A DNA stretch of 64,000 nt, from contig CANPUZ010000058.1 in the NCBI GenBank assembly GCA_947579665.1, forward strand, positions 62,001-126,000, read 5' to 3'. The stretch is from Sympetrum striolatum (lineage: Eukaryota > Arthropoda > Insecta > Odonata > Libellulidae). This document shows, piece by piece, positions 25,333 through 34,875 of the stretch. The position numbers and the translations under genes are program-made. Position 1 is the first letter of the stretch, and each line of letters begins with the position of its first letter. The notes under the pieces are model-generated. The model was not told where the DNA came from. It saw only the letters and a list, made by a program, of their open reading frames with translations, and did not search any database.

Positions 25333-27826
25333 TCATTTAGAGTCATTAGCTTTATTCAGGTCATCATTCATGTTTCCGGAGGTTCTGTAAAAGAAGTAGG
25401 CATTAAATATAATCGCCTTCAAAAATTAACGAATGACAGCGATTGCCGGGTTGGCTACAATGCAAAAAATATAACTACTGTATTAACATAGATTACGTAG
25501 TATATAGTATACACTCCGTTGTTAAAAAATAGATTTATTACATAACATATGTGAAGGCAAAGCAAGACCGTAGCGGAACGGGAGGGGGAGGCAGGTTAGG
25601 CAGCGCTAAATATGTAGTTGGTGCCATATAGTAATTTATATGACTATATTGCGATCCCTTACTTTGCTTAATAGATCCTCTCACAGACCTTAGACATGTA
25701 CAGACAAGCAAAGTAAGGTAAGAAAGATGATAATTTTTCATAAATAAATTAGTTTATGTTAAATATGCTACTTACTGTCTTTGATCACATACTGATTGAA
25801 GAAAGCTCATTTGTTTGTGGTAAACATAAGGCTTCCTTTTTTTACTTGCATCTCCACTTTTACCGCCATCGCCTCTAAGATATCTGAGGTAACTATCCTT
25901 CATGCACTTCCCACGTCTTTGCACTTCTTTTCCTGTAACAATGAGAGTATAATATTCTATTTTAATTTTCCGCATAGGAATACGGAAAATGGTAATAGCT
26001 AACCTTTTTAACAAATATTAACTGAATATAGAAATATATACCATAGTCATAATTAATAGTTCTTACTGCTAAGAATTTTTCTTTTGCTATAATAATTCCA
26101 TTACTTTCAGATATTTGGGTTCTGAAAACTCCAATTTGATCTCTACACTTCGAATTTCTGCTTGGGCGTTCCACTATTTCCTTAATTATTCGCGATACTT
26201 GTTCAGCCATTTGGGATACAATGAAAGAGGAGTATATGAAAGTGCCTACTGTAGAAGAATGGAAGGGGATCAGTGATTTTTTTGAGAGGAGAGCAAACTT
26301 TCCACATTGTATCAGAGCTATTGACGTCAAACACATCCGTATTTTGAAGCCGTGGGGTGCAGGTAGTGAGTTTTTCAATTAAAAAAAGTTTTTTCCAATT
26401 GTACTAATGGCAGTCGTTGATAGTAATTACTATTTTAGATATATTGATGCAGGGTCATTTGGTCGTGAGGGTGATTCAAATATTTTGAAAGCAAGTGATT
26501 TAGGCAAAAGAATTTATAAAAACTCTGAGATTACCTCCACCAACGCATTTACCTAATGATCCATCCAGTGTACCGATGCCATACGTGTTTGTAGGTGATA
26601 AAGCATTTGTAATGTGCGAAAACATCATGAGACCATACCCTGCTAAGAATATGACTTGGAAAGAACGAATATTTAACTACAGGCTGTCAGGCTCCCGGAT
26701 AGTCATGTGGACAGCGCGTTTGCCTTTGGTGAAAGCGGTCCCGGATTCGATTCCCGGTGGGAGCCAATGTGCGAAATGCCCTAAGCTGTCGAAGCACTTT
26801 TTGCAATACTACTACTACTACAACTACAGGCTATCTAGAGCGAGGCGCTATGTTGAATGTGGTTTCGGAATTTTAGCTAATCAATGGCGTATATTCCATC
26901 GCCCTCTTGATGTAAGCATTGACAATATCGTACAAGCTGCATGCTCCATAACTTCGTCAGGCAACAAGATGGATACAATTTCGAGGACACACTAACATGC
27001 CCAATGGAGAGCATTCCATCTATTGGAACAAGAGGAAATAATGAAATCTAGATGATCAGGCGTTACTTTGTGGAAAGCCATTTAGATAATGAAGAAAAAC
27101 AATGTAAATTTTCCACACTTTAATTTTACGACGACCAGTTTACCGGAAGATGCTACTCCGGTAGCGAAACCGGTCGTCAGTAAAATAAAAGTGTGGAAAA
27201 TTTACATTGTTTTTCTTCATTGTCTAGAGGAAATAATGTTGAAGTACAAACAAGGGATCGCCATAGGTCTTACTACTGTACCAAAGAAGGCGATGTGCCT
27301 TGGCAAAATCATTATTGCAACATCTAAGGCTATTAAATGAAAAACGTTCTAATGAACGAGAACTTGGTAAACATTTGCTGCATAAATTAGAATGTATCCC
27401 TGATTAATCTCCAATTATCGTTGAAAAGTTTTGTCATTATTTGTCAGTATTTTAATTCAGCTCGTTAAACACGTCTGTCAAAACGCTCTTTTGGGTCAAA
27501 CTCATACATTTTGCTAAAGAAACCTTTTTTATTTTGACTTAATTTCCAATGCAAATTCTTGGACCAAAACAAATTTAAATAAAGAAAGAATACTCACCGA
27601 TGTTTTGTTTGATCTCCTCGTCCATTTCTTCCCACTGGTCTCCTATCACATTCCTGGTGACTGTCATCCAAGTACTTCTCTTCAGTTCCCGGTTCTTGAA
27701 GTCTTGATGCTTCATGTCATAAATACATGGGTTCTGTTCCACCTCCAAAATTATTCTTTCACTATCAAAGTGATCCAAAGTGAGAGCACAAGTATTGCAA
27801 TGACCGAGCAGCGAGTAGTCCTCCAC
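25333..27826 (-). CDS. Harbinger MADF (Myb/SANT-like) DNA-binding protein, three exons
   Basis: Minus-strand exons: 27826-27598 (ATG start, donor GTGAGT), 25932-25776 (acceptor TTGTTACAG, donor GTAAGT) and probably 25384-25333 (acceptor TTTTACAG, short end, stop). Phases agree across both junctions. The first exon gives FDSERIILEVEQNPCIYDMK, then FKNRELKRSTWMTV; the second gives GKEVQRRGKCMKDSYLRYLR, then KRKPYVYHKQMSFL. This is the MADF fold seen in Adf-1-type proteins: acidic start, P-LYD, KNR, W, K-(x)-RD-Y, W/Y-FL. Predicted length is about 145 residues. Known: in Harbinger elements the second gene is a Myb-like protein that carries the nuclease to the termini. The exons themselves look intact. 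The third exon is the least certain; another open frame overlaps it at 25346-25164. Confidence 0.8.
26690..26821 (+). mobile_element. tRNA-derived SINE inside the Harbinger nuclease
   Basis: It begins GGCTCCCGGATAGTC and can form a tRNA-like shape: acceptor strands GGCTCCC and GGGAGCC, and a T-arm with GATTCGATTCC (box B). The tail after GGGAGCCA is about 60 bp and ends in a TAC repeat. The 14-bp target duplication AACTACAGGCT(G/A)TC stands at 26675-26688 and 26822-26835. It interrupts the nuclease codons for NYRLS, which are consequently repeated on both sides. Confidence 0.88.
27044..27225. mobile_element. Palindromic retro-insertion with 13-bp target duplication
   Basis: A direct repeat AGAGGAAATAATG lies at 27031-27043 and 27226-27238. 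The insert holds a near-perfect inverted repeat (27083-27227) whose arms read AATGAAGAAAAACAATGTAA outward-in and meet at ACCGGAAGATGCTAC-TCCG. The centre has a stem GCTAC/GTAGC followed by GAAACCGGTCGTC. Such GAAGATG-stem-CGAAACCGG wording is like the hammerhead-type motifs of Penelope-like retroelements, although the core here reads CGGAAGA in place of CTGAAGA. The Harbinger nuclease frame continues across it when one duplication is discounted. Insertion is certain; class is inferred. Confidence 0.75.
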
Positions 27827-28017
27827 AGCAATGTGAGACGCCGCGTCTTTTCCCGCCCGTGTGGCCAGGTAAAAGCTTGAAATGCAGCAGAAAAAATAGA
27901 CCCCCGCCTATTTTTCGGCGGGCGACTTCGGTGACGCGCCGGCTAAAATCCCCAGCTGCGGGAAAACACGCTGCTTGTGGCATATCGCATAACATTCAAT
28001 GCTGCTCATATTTGTAG

Positions 28018-28069
28018 CTTGTTTTCACGCTGCAAATCTGCGTGAAAAAACGCACGTGTGGCCGTAGCC
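28018..28069 (-). repeat. Harbinger right terminal inverted repeat
   Basis: Read on the minus strand it starts GGCTACGGCCACACGTGC, then TTTTTTCACGC and, after a short spacer, GCGTGAAAACAAGC. It is followed on the plus strand by the TCA duplication. Confidence 0.9.
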
Positions 28070-28337
28070 TCAGAATCGGAAGATAGCGCGCCTGCTGCTC
28101 GTCCGCCATGGCTCAATGCACTCCGTTCCTCGTCTTCGTCGGGAATATGTATATCCTTTTCTTAACAGCGCGAACGTCTTCTACGCGTACGTCTATCGGG
28201 TCTCTTCACTTCGTCACTGTGATTTCTCGGAATGTAGCTGAGAAAAGTGTTCTATCTCACCTTTCTCACTCGACGGCGTTACTTCCGAAAACCACGAAAA
28301 ACTCAAAATAACCAGGACTTGCACAGTCACACCGCAC

Positions 28338-28351
28338 CTGGGCCCATAACC
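28338..28351 (-). promoter_or_regulatory. Primer-binding site for half initiator tRNA-Met
   Basis: Directly inside the 5' LTR the plus strand reads CTGGGCCCATAACC. This equals the anticodon-arm sequence of insect initiator tRNA-Met, so the minus (sense) strand GGTTATGGGCCCAG would pair with it. Drosophila copia is known to prime from such a cleaved 5' half of initiator tRNA-Met, not from the tRNA 3' end. The contact with the LTR boundary is exact. Confidence 0.85.
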
Positions 28352-28614
28352 TTTCAAGTAGCGTCTATTTAGATTATTATGAGTTTATATTAAGGAAAAA
28401 CCCCGATGTATGATGATGGATATATCACCTCCGTCGGCACTCCCTACACACGTCCTTATCAGTCCCTCAAGGCGACCGCGCCCTCTCAACGCTCTCAACC
28501 AAACAACACCAAAAATTACGCCCAGTTACCAACCCTTAAACATATTTCACCACATTTCACAAAGCATCTCAAACAAAATTATTTTAACACACATCTATTA
28601 CGTTACATCTGACA
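28352..28614 (-). repeat. Copia 5' LTR
   Basis: Same length as the other LTR and about 97% identical. On the minus strand it starts TGTCAGATGT. Its last two bases are AA rather than CA, a terminal mutation. GATCC follows at 28615. Confidence 0.92.
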
Positions 28615-28690
28615 GATCCCTGATGTCTGTGAATCGATAGAGCATTCCCAGTCGAGACATTGCCCTTTTTTGACAAAATTCACATGTTCC

Positions 28691-29532
28691 GAAAAATTTA
28701 ATTTATCATCATTACATCATAGTTACATCATTATCATAGTTACATTTTAAGTATAGGAAACCTCCGACTAATGCAAATAGCATGATTAGGACAACAGTTC
28801 CTGAGTAATTAGGAGGTCCCTCAATTGCACGTCTGTTCTTTCCCCAATCCACTCTGCAATTGCTTCAGCAGCAAACCGTACTCTCTCATTGCGTCACTGT
28901 GTTTAGGCTTTCCTTTTGCTGGAAAATGTATGAAAACTGGGGCAGTGTTGATGCGAATGGTTGGGAAAATATCAGATCCTTCGTCAAAATCCACAAGGGC
29001 GAAGAATAATTTATTAGAATAAAGTTGAGAATAGCAACAATTAAAAATTCATGACATGCAGTTGTACTCTTTCTTTTATTGACGTCCGTTGAAGGGTATT
29101 TAACATATATTTAATAGGGGAAAATCAACCATATCATGAAATATTCTCGTTTTGCAATTCCTATAGATTTTGAAAGCTTTCAAAATAGGCACCAAATTAA
29201 ATGGATGAACAATACTCAAAGTTAGGCGAAATAAATATAGTTTATCAAAATATTATTCCATGAACTTCAATGTTTAGCATGTTAATGTGCTGCGTTGATT
29301 TTGGCCTGGTGTGTACTTTGCTATGTCCGCGTACCTGCTATGAATCTTTACTTTACCAGTCATCCGTATTTTCAGTTAAATCAAAAATTCCCGTACATAC
29401 AGTAACACCAAATAGACAAAACATTTCGTCTAGAGTGACATTTCCCAGTTTTTATGAATCATCTCTTTGCAGTTTTGACATAACCTAACATAAAAATTAA
29501 TATTTACAGTAATATTACTGATCACCTTCATG
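28691..29532. other. No supported gene
   Basis: The frames at 28825 (65 codons) and 29270 (72 codons) have no recognisable domain. No shared repeat was identified. Confidence 0.35.
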
Positions 29533-29767
29533 CAGTGCCGGCTTTATGCGAATAAGGCCTGGGGCCGCCAAATTATTTCATTACAAGATTATTATTAATA
29601 ATTGACTCTCAAATAACTCACAAAAAACATTAAATAGCAAGAATAATAATGATTTAGTTTATTATTCAATGTAAAAAAGCCTGTTGTTATATTTTTCAGG
29701 TTTACGCCATTATTGTATTTGCAATATTACAAACGGGAGGGCCGCTAATTGTCTAAAGCCGGCCCTG
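29533..29767 (+). mobile_element. hAT MITE with perfect 8-bp target duplication
   Basis: Terminal repeats are CAGTGCCGGCTTTA on the left and, in reverse, CAGGGCCGGCTTTA on the right. The 8-bp duplication CCTTCATG stands at 29525-29532 and 29768-29775. The interior is AT-rich and non-coding. The 8-bp duplication and the CAGNG termini fit the hAT superfamily. Confidence 0.93.
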
Positions 29768-29775
29768 CCTTCATG

Positions 29776-30871
29776 TATATACCTCAGATAAGTTAGTTAA
29801 TCAACGTCTACTTCCAAGTTATGTATGGGGCCACAATTGTCCTCAAAATCAGGGGGTCCTTCAAGTTTTAGTAAATATTACCATTTGTAATCCTTCACCT
29901 CTTGCAAGACCACTCACAGATGGTGTGATTTCTTTATCAGTATCACTCTCACTTGAAAAGGGTGCACTAGTGATGGGCAATATGTGAACAGGTCAGTTCA
30001 AATGAGCTGTGAGGGACTTGGGTTTGGTGTGTCCTCCTCCTCTCCTGGCACGCAAGACTCATTTTCTGCTCTCTCTGCGCACACGACTATTTCTATGTGA
30101 CAATTCTTCTGCTCTCCCTCCTTCTCATTTATTTATGTTTATTCATACGTTTTAAATAATTCTTAACAAGAAGAAATGTGTAAAAATTTGCATATGCCTG
30201 AAGAACACACATGCATAAAGTAAAACTTATAAACCTCACATTAAAAGCCATTTTGGCATCAAGCTGTAGATATCAGTATCAGGTTTGAGTCTATCCTGTA
30301 CGGGTTTTTCTCCACTTGTGAGCAAAAGTAAAATGAAAGAGTTGACCTAATAATTGTACAACAGTTGTTTATAAAGAATCCTTTGTCCACAAGACCTTCT
30401 CCTAAAGAAAAGGAGGAAGGTAGAAAAGAGACCAGTGCCTGCGTTCACGCTGCTACAGATGTCGCGAGATTCAAAAGTCTACCAGCACTATAAGGTTTAA
30501 GAATTGAAATCATTTCAGAAGCACCCACACATGAATTGTATGGGGTATGGACACACAACAAATTTTTAACATAAAGGAATATTAGAGAACCGTCTCCAAT
30601 CACCCTACAGAGTAAAGTAAGGATGGAGGTTTTAATTAGAAGAAATCCGGCGTTCCGAAAAGGAGTATCGTTGAGACAGAAAAGCAGTTTCCTGAGTTAG
30701 CTTAGTTCCATCGGAACTGAGTTAGAACTGAACTTTCATTCGAACGGAACCAAAAAGAAAACAGGAATGGCGATGAAGAATAAGTGGCAAAGAAGAACAT
30801 TTTGGATTTGAACCAAGGTCCTTCACGGCAGGCACCTCAAATTGCCTATCTATGAGTAAGCCTCTCTATCA
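29776..30871. other. No supported gene
   Basis: Mixed-composition stretch. A complement of a box-B-like motif (GGATTTGAACCAAGGTCCTT) occurs at about 30805-30825 on the minus strand and may be the end of an alpha-type repeat unit. Nothing else could be assigned. Confidence 0.35.
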
Positions 30872-31192
30872 GTGCCGGATTTAGGCAGTGGGCAGTGCCC
30901 ATAGGCCTCCACCAAGGTGACAAAATGTCAAAAAAATTGTAAAAAAATGGGAATAATTTAAGTATAATAAATATAGAACATGATTTATTAAGAGAAATAG
31001 ATTTTAATGAAGTTATCGATGATTTTGCTACCAAAAAATCCAGGAAAGTTAGTTTATAAGAGTTTTGTGCAATGTATACCTAATTATTTGTATTATTGCT
31101 TTCGAATGAAAAATGTTCTTTGATATACTCCAAAAGATATCAAGTAGTCAAACCACAAATGTGTCCACCATTATTTCACTAATCCTTCCGAT
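30872..31192 (+). pseudogene. hAT-type transposase C-terminal relic, copy 2
   Basis: Nearly identical to 9740-10062. It starts AGTGCCGGATTTAGGCAGTG and then encodes IEHDLLREIDFNEVIDDFAT, KKSRKVSL and a stop at about 31058. This is the tail of a hAT-dimerisation transposase joined directly to a 5' terminus, the signature of an internal deletion. The copy breaks off at CACTAATCC, next to the Tigger 3' region. Confidence 0.55.
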
Positions 31193-31352
31193 TCCTTGGC
31201 CTTAAAATATGGATTTCGCAGATCGTCCAAAAGAGGCCTCCACCCGTTGGATTGCCCATAGCCCTCATATACCCTGGATCTGGTCCACTGAGGCGTTTTT
31301 AGCTAAATACAAAGAATTAAGAACCCCTAATGCTTGCGAGAGGGACTCGCTA

Positions 31353-31679
31353 CTAAGGAATTTTATACGAATCTTCTTCCATACTCTCGATATCCGACGA
31401 TTCGCTGCTGTCATTCTTTTGCTCCTCTACTAGTTTATCGTCTGTCAGCAAACCACAAACAGCAGTTTCCACGTCTACCGCTACGAAATCATCAAAGGAG
31501 CAGTTTATGTCCAATATGCAGGACACAGTTCTCCTGCTTTCGGGCACTAACTCCGAATTCAGCTCAGCAGATCCACCCACAGAATCGTTTTTTACTTTCT
31601 CCATATACGTGTAGTATAGATATATATATATTTTGGGGTCCCTAGAACACGTTTTAACCATTTTCGGAATGATGTCCGT

Positions 31680-31719
<40 letters not shown>

Positions 31720-33619
31720 TAGTAGGCGTTCTAACTCGAAAACTAAAAGTCGTATCAATACCAAACTTCATATATAGTACTGTGGTGTGTGCTGTCAGAG
31801 TTGATTAGTTTTTGGAGTAAATCGGTTCACCGGAAGTCAAGCTTCATTCATCAAAGCTCATTTCCAGTTTTCAAAATATCTCCATAAATATGATATATAC
31901 GTATATTGTATTACTCATAAAAGTTTTATATAATGTAATTTACTATAACTTTTGTATTTAACATATTTTTGTATCACCGGTAGATTAAGAGTTATTCCTG
32001 AAATACCGATAAACCGGAAGTTGCTGTTATGTACCTTGTGGGTGCTTTAACATGAGAACCATTCATTGTATCAACACCAAATTTCATACATAGTATTTTG
32101 GTTGGTGTCGTTAGAGTTGATTAGGTTTTGGAGTAGATCAGTTAACCGGAAGTTGAGCTTCATTCTTCAAAGCTCATTTCCTGTTTTCAAAATATCTCCA
32201 AAAATATGAAATTTAGGTACATACTATCTATTACAAAAGTTTAGGAAAATAAAATTTACTATAATTTTTGTAAGAAACATATTTTTGTATCACTGATTGT
32301 TTAGGAGGTATTCATGAAGTACTGATAAACCGGAAGTTGCTGATTATGTACTTTGTGGGTGCTCTGGGCGCTGTGGGTGAAAGGCCATTTCATCGTTTTC
32401 CATCGAGCATGTCCCGAAAAACATTATTTATAATGTTTGTAACGTTAAAGATAATAATATATAAATTAATCACTCATCTTCCTAGTTTAGATTGAATATA
32501 GAGTTCGAAATTACTGTCGTAGATAAATATTTACATCTTATATATGGAGAAAGTCATGTGCTGGCCACATCAGATTTTTGTATTTTTTTTAAACCCGAAT
32601 GTTTGAAACACTTATTCATACTTTTGGGTGATATTTTCTCCCAGACCAATGCAAACCCATGGATTGCCTCCAGAACGTTCCATTTGATGCGGGTTTCTTT
32701 TGTCATTAAATTCTTCATTAACGTATTAACGACGTGTGATCTAAAATGGCGCTCTGTAGCTCGAATAATGCCCTGATCTAATGGCTGCAACACAGTTGTG
32801 CAGTTAAGGGGAAAGAACACAGGCTCTATGTTCGTCAATATAATGATGGGGTTGGCCGGACAGCAATCCACGAACAGCACAATTTTTCTATTTCTCCCTC
32901 CAACTTTGGCATCAAAAGCCTTTAGCCACTACGTAAAAATTTGTCCTGTCATCTATGCTTTGGCGTTGGACTCGTAAGTATAGGGAATATTTCGCTGGCC
33001 ACAAAAAGCTTGGGGAAGCACGGATTTTCCAATAGTTAATGGTTTTAGTTTATCACATCCAGTCATGTTTGTGCAGAGGAGAACTTCAAGCCTCTCCTTA
33101 CTTACTTACAATTTATAGTATTTAAACGATAATTTGCTTTTTGCATTACTTACCTTTTCTTCGTATCTTTCGAGGATCGACTTGACAATTGGAAGCCAAC
33201 CATGTACCGCTTGCTCATTTACTTAACTGGATTCACGGATGTGGAGTGATATTCCTCTTCTTCCTTTAAATCGGTTCAGCCAACCATCCGTGCTACCTAA
33301 ATTGCCCAGTTTCATTCTTCAACTTCAGCTTTCGCTTTTATCATTGTTCCTCTGATTGGAATTCCTAGAGATCGCTGCTGAGTGAACCATTCAAATAGAA
33401 TGGACCCCAACTCCGTGTTATCCGCTGGTCGTAGTTTTTTGCAGTGCAGTGTTTTGCATCACGAATGCAGACTTTATTTTTTCTTTGTTCTTCAAAATCT
33501 TAAATATAGTCGACGATGACATGCCATACCGTCTGCCGATTTCGGATTTACTCGTGGTTTCTCATTCGCACAATTTCAAATTTCTTTGCTAAATCTAAAG
33601 CCTTTCTTTTACTCTCCAT
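31353..33619 (-). pseudogene. Tigger/pogo transposase pseudogene, split by a family H element
   Basis: The start on the minus strand is near 33619 (MESKRKALDLAKKFEIV), followed by a psq/CENP-B-type helix-turn-helix (EIGRRYGMSSSTIFKIL in a shifted frame) and a Tc5-type HTH remnant. Then come LEVLLCTNMTGCDKLKPLTI, IVLFVDCCPANP (second catalytic Asp in FVD) and FFPLNCTTVLQPLDQGIIRA, all hallmarks of the Tigger/jerky DDE_1 domain. The frame runs to 32581, is interrupted by 31591-32579, and resumes as FDDFVAVDVETAVCGLLTDD with an acidic tail ending at 31353. The segment with the first catalytic Asp (normally NADETG) is missing, and there are several stops and shifts in the N-terminal half. Long dead. 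Confidence 0.85.
31591..32579 (+). mobile_element. Family H element, copy 3 (Helentron-like), inserted in Tigger
   Basis: Complete-looking copy: 5' TTTACTTTCTCCATATACG, block TTTTGGGGTCCCTAGAACAC, (TG)n at about 31678-31715, and internal units starting TAGGCGTTCTAACTCG and GTGGGTGCTTTAACATG. Near the end come CATGTCCCGAAAAACATTAT, GGAGAAAGTCATG and CTGGCCACATCAGATTTTT. The Tigger reading frame lies on both sides, so the boundaries are fixed to within a few bases. The site is a run of T and no clear target duplication is seen. Confidence 0.82.
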
Positions 33620-34353
33620 CACAGAACAGTCACACTAGAAACTCGGTTATTGGAAAGCTCTGAACGAACTCATGTCTAATGATCGACTGATGGAAGAGCG
33701 ACGACCATCATGTGGAAAGGCACCTCTAATTCATATCGAATTTCTTTCTCGAGATATTTTTCATTCACAAGCTTCATAACTAATGGAAGTGGCGCGAGGG
33801 AGAGGTTGCCTTGGAAATCCGAAACAGCGCTGCTTATATCTTTTAGATTCCCTCCCTTTAGACGATTTGGTGCCAAGTTTCGAATGAAAACACATCCCAC
33901 AGGTTCCAATAAAATGGAAACTCGATTCAAACTGACTGACTGATTATCTGCGAAAAGAAACAGGATACAAGGGGATAAGATATAGGAGACGTGAGGAACA
34001 GAGGGGTTACTGAAACTCGTGAGACGTCTTCGATTACGAGATATGCCACCTGCAAGGCGAATATAGAACCCTCATTATAACCATACCTCAGAATTTGATC
34101 ACTCGTTATAATGGACGTAACTCCCTACCCTTTTTGCTGACAGACGGACAATGTCAAACGAATCACTCGCTATAAGGCAACTCCCGTTATATGCCGTACT
34201 CGTTATAACGGACTTCTACTATATTTAGTCTTAAAATGTATAGCTGTATATTTTGCATTTTATGCAGATTTATTTATATTTTTAGTAATTTTTGGAAGCT
34301 ATTTTTTCTTTGAGGAAAACAATACTTTGATGATGTATTCCACAGTTAATTGT

Positions 34354-34593
34354 CAGCGGTTCCCGATTGGCGGGTCGCGACCCAGTAGAGGGTCGTGGAA
34401 GGGTGGGTTGCGACTCGATCTTAAAACTGTCAGAAACCATCGAATAAACCATCGTATTTGCAATATTTGATGGTAAATCATGTATACACAAGGAAGGGAT
34501 AAGATACAAATAAGGTTTTTTACTCCACCATGGATCGATGGACCGTGGAGATAAGGATAGGTGTGTTGCCAGCAAAAAGGCTGGGAACCACTG
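34354..34593 (+). mobile_element. hAT-like MITE (CAGnGGTTCCC family)
   Basis: The left end is CAGCGGTTCCCGA and the right end reads, in reverse, CAGTGGTTCCCAGC. Inside there is GGGTCGCGACCC, common in this kind of hAT MITE. The flanking 8-mers (TTAATTGT and GTCTAGAT) do not match, so either a duplication has decayed or the copy is recombinant. Confidence 0.65.
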
Positions 34594-34875
34594 GTCTAGA
34601 TGGTCCATAGATGGTCTATAAAACTTAGCATAGTTGTCATTTAGTAGGTCAAGTCGAGATCTTATCTTCCAAAGTTAGCTATGACTTTTTCATCCCAAAT
34701 CGGAATTGGTTGTTGGGAAATTTACCCAAAGAGGGGGCTACCTGTCCAATCTCCTCACTTTCCTCTATTCCCTTAATCCTAAAATACATTTCACGTATGA
34801 TCTTGAAGCTGTTGGTGTACTAAATTTCTTGGACTTGTCTATAAGTGTTATTAATTGCAAAGCTTCCTTTGAAAT

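Larger units (their letters stand above)
24766..27327 (+). pseudogene. PIF/Harbinger DDE nuclease (HARBI1-like), disrupted
   Basis: Exon 1 (24766-25081) has the N-terminal block KRKFWIRPIV, then KYPDKFVEYYRMSTSSFEIL and DTTMRDCI. After a one-base shift it ends in EEKLAVTLR. Exon 2 starts at 26111 after the acceptor TTACTTTCAG and gives SLHFEFLLGRSTIS, then NFPHCIRAIDVKHIRILKPW (first catalytic Asp in AID), DAGSFGREGDSNI (second Asp) and YVFVGDKAF. After the SINE comes NYRLSRARRYVECGFGILAN (catalytic Glu in VEC). Beyond the palindromic insertion the C-terminus ends at 27327. Intron 25082-26110 has a good acceptor, but the donor reads ATGAGA where GTGAGA is expected. Damage seen: shifts near 25050, 26520 and 26945, a stop after GSEFFN, and two insertions with target duplications. 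Known role: with the MADF/Myb partner it cuts and inserts the element. Confidence 0.9.
24620..28069 (+). mobile_element. PIF/Harbinger DNA transposon inside Copia gag
   Basis: Terminal inverted repeats begin GGCTACGGCCACACGTGC at 24620 and, in reverse, end at 28069; similarity runs inward about 50 bp with gaps. The 3-bp target duplication is TCA (24617-24619 and 28070-28072), and 3-bp duplications are the PIF/Harbinger rule. Both expected genes are present: a DDE nuclease on the plus strand and a MADF/Myb-like gene on the minus strand. The motif GGCCACACG recurs just inside both ends (about 24700 and 27860), as expected for subterminal protein-binding sites. Removing the element restores the Gag frame of the host Copia. 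Confidence 0.93.
23039..28614 (-). mobile_element. Copia LTR retrotransposon, nested and internally deleted
   Basis: Two 263-bp LTRs bound it (23039-23301 and 28352-28614) and the 5-bp target duplication GATCC is present on both sides (23034-23038 and 28615-28619). In the minus orientation the order is 5' LTR, primer-binding site (28351-28338), gag-type ORF, polypurine tract (complement of 23302-23312) and 3' LTR. The LTRs differ at roughly nine positions (about 3%), so insertion is not very recent. Leaving out the 3.45-kb Harbinger insertion, the element is only about 2.1 kb, far shorter than a full Copia element. Protease and most of integrase, RT and RNase H are gone. Confidence 0.93.
22345..28690 (-). 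pseudogene. LINE (non-LTR retrotransposon) RT C-terminal pseudogene, split by Copia
   Basis: Minus-strand coding remnants lie on both sides of the Copia element. The right part (28690-28615) reads ..MSRLGMLYRFTDIRDP, and the frame continues directly into the left part at 23038 (VSLRTYFSSCVLPLLTHCS), the post-RT thumb region typical of Jockey/CR1-type LINEs. Further down, about 22896-22570, comes the C-terminal block with FSDISFLHNIINSKVDSP, followed after a one-base shift by FFRIPSIFNSL. The 3' tail is a TAAATAAATAAAT repeat at about 22350-22372. Several stops and shifts make it dead. The reading frame joins across the Copia element once one GATCC duplication is discounted, so the LINE was there first. 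The 5' end is truncated near 28690. Confidence 0.75.
31200..34221 (-). mobile_element. Tigger/pogo DNA transposon remnant
   Basis: The 5' end (right) is the terminal repeat reading, on the minus strand, AGTAGAAGTCCGTTATAACG at about 34221, next to a TA. The 3' end is not preserved: sequence at 31200 abuts the hAT relic. The 5' leader, about 600 bp (33620-34221), has further GTTATAA-type terminal-like words at 34073-34210. Includes the 0.99-kb family H insertion. Confidence 0.75.

Noticed and set aside
25962..26378. 138-codon minus-strand frame inside Harbinger.
   Set aside because: It is the shadow of the plus-strand nuclease exon and does not match MADF or any other domain.
27765..27995. 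76-codon minus-strand frame next to the MADF start.
   Set aside because: It overlaps the MADF exon in another frame and lies in the terminal GC-rich region; no motif.
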